A stretch of DNA of 64,000 bases, from contig OY821747.1 in NCBI GenBank assembly GCA_963682055.1, positions 12,698,258 through 12,762,257 on the forward strand, read 5' to 3'. The notes under the pieces were generated by a model. It saw nothing but the letters and a program-made list of their open reading frames with translations, was not told the origin of the DNA and made no database searches. The translations under genes were made by a program, and so were the position numbers. Source of the DNA: Primula veris (taxonomy: Eukaryota > Streptophyta > Magnoliopsida > Ericales > Primulaceae). Of this stretch, positions 55,439 through 64,000 are shown one piece after another (positions within the stretch are counted from its first letter, which is position 1; the number at the start of each line of letters is the position of its first letter).

Positions 55439-58400
55439 TTACAGAACAGTATTGATATGAAGTGCCTTAAGGAGTGAAGTAGCCATCTGTTTGACCAGCA
55501 CCTGGCCACCAGAGCGCTGCCCATCTCGCCGCTCTTCAATCAGATTCTGAAGCTTATGCGGTAAATCATTCTCCACTATAAGTTGCTTTGGACGTGGGTG
55601 GTGCTCGTACACAGCCTGAGATACAGAGAAAAGCAAACATGAGGTTGACCAAGAGATCATCATTCAACAAACAAATATACTTGCATATATCCAGCACACG
55701 GATACACAGCTTCAATTTTTAACTGCAATAAAGTCAAAATCAGTGGCTCTCTGGTCTACTAATTAACAACGCCAAATCTTATAAAACGTTATTATATAGT
55801 CCAATTCGATAACTTTCCTAATATTGGACTACCTAACTGCACTCTGGTGCAGATTACAAATAGACCTAATAGATTACAAATTACTATAAGGAAAAATGAT
55901 CATAGTTTTACTTTTGTTTGAATTTGCACTTTCAGCTTTCATGAGAATAATAACATACCTTTTGCGTTTTATAAAAGGGTAAAAAGGAAAAGTCAGATAA
56001 AAGTAAATAACTATTTTGGGAAAGTGACCAAATGGTTTGGGACAATTGAAATAGTGGCTCAAGAAAGTAGGACCGAGGAAGTAGTTTATTGACCTAAACC
56101 GTTTCTTCCTCAAAACTATTCCCGAGGATTAAGATTTGTCATTGCGACTCCTTAATAGATTGTTTTGCATATAACTCCAACAGCCATCAAAAGAAATTAA
56201 AAAGCACATGCAACATAAAAGACCAAAAAAACAACCAGAATTTTTACCTTTATAAGTTTCAGAAGATTGAGACGAGCTATAGCATCCTGGTGGTCAAGCC
56301 TTGAAATTAGCAATGGTGTCAAACCGTTTATAGCTAATGTCGTATTGATACGTGATGATTTTCTGCAACGGTAACAAGAAAAGAAGATTCAGAATAAATA
56401 CAAATGGTTGGGAAAGGGAATGTAATTTGATGATAGATGACAACATATCATCTTTTAATCTAGTTATAACTGGTTATACAATTAAGGAAAATGCTCACAG
56501 CTATCTCATCATCCTATGGAGGGCACTCCTTTCATATATTACAGTTGTCATAGCATATGGACGTAGCGTCAAATAAGACAAAAGAAGGGTAACTGAAGTA
56601 TTCTTCTCAGTTGGTTTGGGTGGGCCCTCCTTCCTAATATGCAACGGGGGTTTAAATTCAAGACTACTCCTATTTCAAATTTACATCACCGGAACTGCTT
56701 CGAAGTGGCAAAACACGGACTTCCCTACTAGACATAATAACATAGGCTGGGTAATAATAAGAATCACATAGTTTAAAATCAGTCTTTCAGATGATCAAAG
56801 TTGAAACTAGATACATAATTAACCAATCAAGTAAAAAACCAACTCTCTAATGAGCTGCAGCTTTTAGAAAATGGTCAATTTTAAGCCTAGCTAAAATCTC
56901 ATAAAGTGCCATCTGATCTCTCCAGAAGAAGTGGCAGAAAGCAAATCTATAACTAGGTGCAGCCATAAACCATGCTCGAATGCAAAATAATAGAAGCCTA
57001 GCCTAATCAGAAACGGGCTGAACATTGTATACCGTGCTATGTTAAAAGATAAAAGCTCATCCTCCAACATATCTAGTAATGCTTGAATAGTTTAGAAGAA
57101 ATCAGCAGAGAGGTTAATTAAACAGACCTACCAACTACTCACACATCCTGTATGACAATCCCTTCCCAAACCCTTCCATGCGCGTCAAATATTTGAAATT
57201 GTTCTCAACAAAATTTAGGGAAAGATATAAGAGAAAAGTGATAAAAATGACATACGTAATGATTTTCAAGAAGGGCTCCAGTATGTGTACAAAATGCTGT
57301 TCAGGGCAGCACTGGAAAAAGTTGACTAATTTTAAGACAGCGTCCTTCTTCATTAAAGCTTGTTCTACTTTTCGATTGTCATTGTCATGTGCCAAGCAAA
57401 CTGCGAGGGAATCAAGTGCTGTCACAGACCAAATATCATCTTCAAGAAGGCTTAGGTACACATCAAGTCCACCATGAGCCCTTAATTGTTCCCTTGAGTT
57501 GCGTGATGCATGGGCCATATCACATAAAAGTGGCAGCGCATATTGCTTCAAAGGTGAATCTGACATGATGAAATGCATCAAATGTGGAATTATTCCATTT
57601 TCAGCTGCTTGTTCCTGCCGTCTCTTGTTAATTTTGCACAAGTTGAACAGTGCATTCAGTACCTAATTTCAAGCAATAATCATTATATATTTAGTGTGTT
57701 ATATAATATACCAAAAAAAAGGACTCTTCCATTGATGAATTACTGAAAGCAAGGACAGGAGATACACATCAAATCCATTCACAAACACTGAAGGAATTCA
57801 AAGTTATGGTTGTCGATCCATCAAAGGTAATGAAGAAAACTATGACAACTCACTTATCAAATGCTAATAAATTTCTGCTCTAGAAAAAAAAAATCAATAA
57901 AGTTCATGTCAAACTTTTTATCATCTCATTTTAATGAGTGGCTTCATGCTGAATGGCTTTTTCTCAATTGCAGCCAAATTCTTCCAATATTTATGTAATC
58001 GTTGTCCTTTACGTTTCAAGTTGTTTGGTTGTCATAATAGGAAGTTATGATGTATTTTCTGTACTGGAAATTAACTGAGAGGGTTTTAGCATCAGTTTTT
58101 AGTTGGGTGTACAGAGATCTCCTCTTGGTAGGCTTAATTTTGTTTTTAAGTTTTGATATTCAGGATTGATTCATATTTCAATATTGAATTAGATCCCCCT
58201 ATCGTTTGGTATCCTTACATCACCATTCAAATACATTTCTAATTTTAAAATGCATGCATTATTTATGTACACAAATCAATATAATTAATACTAATAGAAA
58301 ATTTTAGACACAAAGATAAGTCATTCCCTGAAAATTTTCAGAAAATGAAATTCTCCAGTACAAGGGTAATAGAAGTGTAGCGAGTCAGAATACTCTAAAT

Positions 58401-61400
58401 GTGTATGTTCAATAGTTGATACAGACAACAAGAACAAAAACAACTATAAAGAATGTATCACTAGGCGTAATAATCAACGTCTTAGCTGGAACTAGTGGTC
58501 TGGACAAGTAACCAGCCGAACATGAGAGTATAATGCAAAAAAAATAAAAGGAGCATAGCATCACATAGTTCTCAATTCTCATGTATTGGTATGAGAACTT
58601 GTAACACTTTTTTCATGATAAAGAAAAAACAGTGAGTTTGTAAACATCGGGCAGACAAGAGACATGTACTACAAAGTTAAGAAGTGAACCTCGTGATGTA
58701 TTTGGGACACAAGAGGCCCCTCTTTGATATCAAGATTAGGGATCAAATACTTGATCGCATCTGCTCTTTGAAGATTATCCAGACAATGTGGGTCGATCGA
58801 TAGATGATTAATACATTTCAACAACTGTAAAACACAAAGCGCCAATTAGAATGCAGATTTAGTTAGCAGAAACAACATCATAAATGATTTCTTTTCCTAC
58901 AAAACCTTTAGAAGAATAGGGGGTTCTATCCTGTTGAACATCTGGAAAAGGCGACTAAGCAAGCTTTGACTACACATGTAAGATTTCACTGTTGTGTCTG
59001 CCCCAGCAAATACAAGTAGGAGTTCTGCCACTTTCTCCAGATACTCTCTGGCAACATCAGTATTAAAAGTTGAAACCATATGAGATAGCAACCCTGATGA
59101 TGTCGTGCTCCCTGGTCTAGCATTTAGAACTCCGGAACCAGAAAGAACACCAGATGCTGTTTGAGATGCAAGTCCAGATGCACCCTCGTTCAGCTGTTGT
59201 CCCGCCACCTTATTTATTGTTTTTTGGGATGTTCCAGGAATGTAGTCATGGTTTCCATTGTCTCTTCGACGACCAGATACCTCTGTCAAGGCAAAAAGCA
59301 TATCCCGTTTAGCAGATAAAATGTAAACACTCCACTGTCACTCACATACAAAAGAGTGTAAAATGTGAAAGTAGCCATGCACAATAAGCTAGTACTCCAA
59401 TGTTATCGTGAATATTGGAGGTTTACAATCCCACATGGGTTGGGTGCCTTTTAGATAGATAGCGGGGACAGTAGAAGAAACAAACTTACCAACGCAAACT
59501 AACTTTATGGAAGAAATAAACTTACCAGCAAACTCCGCCATCAAGAAGTCCAGTCCATTTTGCTGTTGCTGCTTCTTATTATTATTATTATCATGAGATG
59601 TGTGCAGAAGAGGCAGTATGCTCTCATGTCTTTCCAAACCCGATAGATGGCGAACATACTCAAGTTGACCAGAGAAATTTCGCGATGGGGGTTCATTTTC
59701 TAACAGGCTTAATAGGGGTCTAACGCTCTCTTGCTGTGGTGGTGCTATTACTGTGGAGTTTTGAACACTACCATTAGATGCAGCAGTGTCTGTCGCTAAC
59801 TTTGGCCCACCACCCAGTCCATCAGTTTTATTTGGTGTAGAAATACCAGTTCGCTGCTGCTGCTGAGTTTCTGCTCGAGAAGAATCGGTTTTCCACCGGT
59901 CTAAAGCTTCTTTTCCTCTGGAACTTGGCCCTACAGAATAAGATGATGATGATGATTCCCTACTCACTATGCTAGTACCACCATTATCTTTGTCATACGA
60001 AGTTGGATCTGGTAAACTTGAGGTTTCCAAGAGGTTGAGGGAATTGTTTGACTGATTTTTATCAGCAAGGAGCAAGGTTCGAGAATCTGGTGAATACGAC
60101 AACGAAGCTTCTTGTGACGATGTTTCTCCCAATAGAGCAAAAGCTGGACTACTAGGATCCAACTGGCTAGATCGTGGTCGTGGTGGAACCAACCCCTCAA
60201 TAACTGGAAACCCACCACCACATAAAGAAGCCAGTCGAGTAGCCTCATTCAAACTGTATAAAGTGTTTATGAGCCGTAGCAAAATTCCGTTCTTAGCAGC
60301 TATTCGGCAGAAATCGTTTCTAGGAGTTGATCTCTCAAGTTTGAATATTTGCCACATACCATCAATAGCTAGATGAACCATTTCCCTGTTAGACAAAAAT
60401 TAGAATCGTTACTTCAAGTTAGAGCTACAGAAACAGCTGAACTAAGGTTCAAGAGAAAGCACATAATAATACACTAAAAGTTGGGTTACACAAGTGGTTT
60501 TCACCAAATGAGTTATTGCTTCTAAATGCATACTCCATACAGCTAGGTAACAGAGGGAAACAATCATTTTTTTTACTGACCCAGTTTATGAGACATGCAG
60601 TCACAAAAAATACCATAACCTACGTCCAAGTCAAAACTAGGTACTGTTGAAGTTAAGTACTGTTACTTTAAATCATCAATAGTAATTACATTGAGGAGAC
60701 TAAACATTTTGCAATCTTCTAAGCATGATTTGTATGAAGGTATAGGAAATTATCTACACAGCTGAACTGGACAGCTCTAGAGGCAGTCTTAAAGAGAAAA
60801 ATAAAAACAAAAGGTTCAACCTCTTCAACTACAATGCCTGGCAGATTCTTTATCCCATTTTACATTCCTTGAACACTTGAGGGGCCCAATAATCTTGGGG
60901 CACCTCCCATTCTTTCTCCACTACTCTATTTTCCCTGGTGTATTTAGGGGTTTCTTCGATTATAAATATCTTTAAATACTATTATCGGTTTACTTTTTGT
61001 TATTTCATATATTTTTATGTTTTTAAGCTACTAAGTCATATCACTTTGGTATCACAGAGCTATAGCTCTTCTATTGCCATCCACGATGAACACTTGCAAC
61101 AGAAAGCAAAATTATAAATGCAGCAAAACCATTTATAAACTTACTCGTACATCAATAAAAAGGACAGTTTGATCAGCATCATTATGCATAATATCAAGAC
61201 ATCTAAACTGGAAGCCAAGTAATATTTGCTTTATTATATAATGATAGGCGCATTGAAATTATAGGCACGATCGGTAGCCTGTTATGACTGTATGTCACTA
61301 CAACTTCATGTTCAACAAGTTCCCACATCTTGAAAAGACTGATTAAACTTATGGAAAGTATACCTGTACTTTGCATAATCGGCCTCTAGAAAGCCAACAA

Positions 61401-63125
61401 GAATAGGTATCCCACGGCAAGCAACAAACATTTGCAGTGTCAAAGAGCTGTTAAAAAAGAGCAACTCAGTTAGACTATTATCCTAAATGCCAAAATAATT
61501 CATCAGTGCCACTATTGGCTTATAAAGAGAGTTACCTGGACTGACAAAGCTGCTGCACGAAGTAAGCTGCTTCTTGACGAACTTCTCTGGGACGGTCAGG
61601 AACTGCAAAACTCATCACCACAGGGATCTGTGATCATCAAAAGGTCAATTTAAATAGCTAGCTTGTCAAACAGAAAAAGGTAGAACAGTCCGAGAGAAAA
61701 GAAACCGAGAGATTGATGATTTAAGGAACAAACCAAAAAATTATGTAAGCAACAATAAATCACAACTGAAACCCCAAATAGAAAAAGAAAACTGCAAGCT
61801 GCTAATCAACCCAACCCAGAATCATTGCAGAAGCTTAAATGTCCAAGTAAATTGTACAAATTCTGTTTGTGATTTTTTGTTAATCCGGAATGATGCAAGC
61901 CACCATGACCTAGAAGTTAGGGTTCTCCTACAGAAAAGATTTTCACCTAAGAAACAGCCTATATCAGAATAGTGGGTAAACTAGTACTTACAAGGCCAAT
62001 CAGACAAGCATTTTCCTGGAAGTCTGTATTATCTTTTATGATCTGATTGAGAAGTTGAAGCACTGAGCATATAACCTGCAATTTACAATGAAAGTAATAA
62101 CATTTCATTCCACATTAAGGAGGTGGGCAAGAAAGAATCAGAAAGGATCCTTTATATGCCAAGTGAATAACGATGCAAATGAAGATAATTGGAAAGCTTA
62201 AGAGCTGACATACACGAGTTCGTGGAACCTCAAGTAATTCCAGCAGGGGCAATAAACCATTCTGTGTAACAAAAATATTCTTTTGCTCTGCACGCAGTTG
62301 AAAGAAACCAATCAATTTTTGACAGGAAGATATGATCACATCTTCGGACTCTTCAGGTCTTAATGAGCCAACCAATTTATTGAACTCAACAGCCTACACA
62401 AAAAAAGATACACAATGAGTAGTGAAATCGTGAGGGCCTAAGGCGATATTTAATTTAGATCCCCTTTAAATTTGCTAATTCACTATTCAGTTTTGCATGA
62501 GCTATCCAATATTTCAACCCTTAATAAAAATGAGTTGACTTATGTCACAGTATGATTATTTCCTCACTTTATAAACAATAAATTGAAGTATCCACATCAT
62601 ATGATATATGAGGACAACATAGTGAAATGTTCAAAATGCAGTATAAGTACCTGGAGAGGGAAAAGATTCTCTGGAGGCATTTTATCATCAAAACCCTGTC
62701 AAAAGAAAAGGAAAATAAAGAAAGGGACAAAATAAAAAGAGAAAGAAATCAGAGTTTTGAACTACAATATTTAATTACATCAAATAATACATCACACATA
62801 CCAATCCATCCATATCAATGGCATCCTCCTTAAGGACACCCATCATAATCCTTAAAAGGTCTCCACCATCTGTCTTTCCTGTATCACTCTCCATTTGCTT
62901 CTGGGCAATAGTAGCCCTTAACTTTGTTGCCAGGTCATTTTTCCCAGAATCATTTGATGTCATTTGGTCTTTATTCATAAAAGATGAGGATGCCGACGTC
63001 GAAGCTTCCTTGTTCTTTTGACCGTTTTCTAACGGACGGAACAAATCATCCAACGAAGCATCTCCAGGAGTGTCGCTGAATCTACTCAATTCATTTTCCC
63101 CTGAAGCAACGGATGTCTTCCTAGC
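55439..63125 (-). CDS. MAP3KE1: MAP3K-epsilon (MAP3KE1-like), C-terminal armadillo half, 5' partial
   Basis: Ser/Thr MAP kinase kinase kinase related to yeast Cdc7/Cdc15, known in Arabidopsis for pollen and plasma-membrane/cytokinesis roles. The visible exons encode only the non-catalytic C-terminal region. In transcript order: 63125-62802, 62695-62651, 62393-62214, 62075-61992, 61627-61536, 61447-61364, 60385-59526, 59282-58906, 58824-58690, 57662-57256, 56362-56248 and 55615-55439, all in phase with GT-AG introns and stopping at 55439. Diagnostic stretches: DTPGDASLDDLFRPL, NDLATKLRATIAQKQME, FVTQNGLLPLLELLEVPRTR, ASQTASGVLSGSGVLNARP, KINKRRQEQAAENGIIPHL, YALPLLCDMAHASRNSREQL and GGQVLVKQMATSLLKALHIN. 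Helical armadillo-type repeats fill most of it, apart from a serine-rich linker in the 860-bp exon. I saw no stop or frameshift. The kinase domain must lie right of 64000. Confidence 0.94.
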
Positions 63126-64000
63126 CTACAAAAGAGTTACAACCTACCATTAGTATCAGAAGAGTCACGAGACTACTAGACGAGCATTCAATTACTCTAT
63201 TTATATTTACCCAAAAAATAACTTAAATCCCAAACTAAGTGCAATAATAATCTTGATCAATGAAAAAGGATGAGCGCATTTCAGAACTAGTGAACTTAAA
63301 CGTTGTAAAGAAGAAGGTGCACGCTTCAAAATGCTTTTATAGGTTCCCGGTAGCAAAACCGTAAATACGGAAATGCCCACATTTTTAAGGGAAAAAAAAT
63401 ACACAGATAAGATCCAGAAGAACCCATAAAAAAGAAAAACAGAACAACTTGTGTACTATTAAAAGACATGGTAATAAATTTAAAACCAAAAGTACTTGGT
63501 GAAATAGGATTATTAAAAAATGGATCTTTGAAAAAGAGTAAAGTAAAAATTGTGTTAAGTTAAATGTTAATGCCAGCCCTATTGCCAATATTCAACCTTG
63601 TACCGATTCAGAGTTTTTGTCTCAATGATCGAGCATGTGGTTTAAAAAGCCTTTTGTTTTTCAAAAAGGGCATTTTTATATGTAAAAGGGGAATCTGTAC
63701 AGTGTTGGAGGCCATTGACGTCAGGTTTTCTACCCCTATCAGAGGCCATCGACGTTTGGTAGATTCCTGCTTAACACAATCCGCAGAAATTCAATGTCAC
63801 GGGTCATGAACTCCTTTTCCCAGAGAAAAGGAGCAATTCAAAAGAAAGAACTTCCCCGCGCCAAGCACTCATCTGAGTGAACATGGAAACATCGTGGCGG
63901 GATGCAGAAATAACTCTTAAAGGCAACCCGCTATAAACTTACTATCCTCTAACAGACAAGAATTGGTTGCGTCCTATTGCTAGTTCTGGTATGCTCCCCG
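63126..64000 (-). other. Intron or upstream part of the MAP3K-epsilon gene
   Basis: No further exon was recognised before the window ends. Two near-identical words, GAGGCCAT(T/C)GACGT, about 40 bp apart (63708 and 63741) hint at a small repeat or inserted element. Confidence 0.4.

Noticed and set aside
63564..63809. 81-codon plus-strand frame at the right edge
   Set aside because: No similarity to any exon of the surrounding gene. It contains a small direct repeat and shows no splice context.

Overview
This is an AT-rich eudicot nuclear genome segment. Genes have GT-AG introns, and the space between them is filled by Ty3/gypsy and Ty1/copia LTR retrotransposons, hAT-like and other miniature elements and a probable Helitron. 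There are no prokaryotic features. I could not fix the species.

Layout. (1) 853-4460, plus strand: all but the first exon(s) of a P4H5-type prolyl 4-hydroxylase. (2) 5640-6367: a short Helitron-like element, an hAT-like MITE with an exact 8-bp target duplication, and a (TG)n tract. (3) 7269-10259, minus strand: a seven-exon receptor-like kinase with a very short N-terminus. (4) 10.3-20 kb: gene-free and AT-rich, holding a T-rich TIR element, a copia element collapsed by internal deletion, an 863-bp hAT-like element, a 137-bp near-perfect foldback and several microsatellites. (5) 20039-22127: an uncharacterised kelch-like gene with one nonsense codon. (6) 22.9-44.4 kb: a decayed fragment of a MAP3K-epsilon gene, split by a young 17.4-kb Ty3/gypsy Tat-lineage retrotransposon (25204-42577; equal 568-bp LTRs; CAAAC target duplication). 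(7) 44.4-48.3 kb: a degenerate Ty1/copia element whose 3' LTR ends 28 bp before the next start codon. (8) 48329-51041: a second kelch-like copy with its own nonsense codon. (9) 53.2-54.0 kb: a small duplicate of the MAP3K-epsilon 3' end. (10) 55439-63125, minus strand: the intact armadillo-repeat half of MAP3K-epsilon. Its kinase half lies beyond the right edge.

The right part is a segmental duplication of the block [kelch-like gene + MAP3K-epsilon]. Unit 1 starts near 20.0 kb and unit 2 near 48.3 kb. Comparing the units gives empty sites that delimit several insertions to the base or nearly so.

The most unusual object is the Tat-lineage element. Gag and pol run on the minus strand. The 10 kb between pol and the 3' LTR carries at least eight open frames on the opposite strand: five small coiled-coil ORFs, each with a TATA box 50-105 bp before its ATG; an intron-containing gene with a domain resembling Pfam Transposase_28 (PF04195); and two further helical ORFs. 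A roughly 0.9-kb tandem array separates them from pol. Additional ORFs are known in Tat elements, but this organised antisense cluster is the best candidate here for something undescribed.
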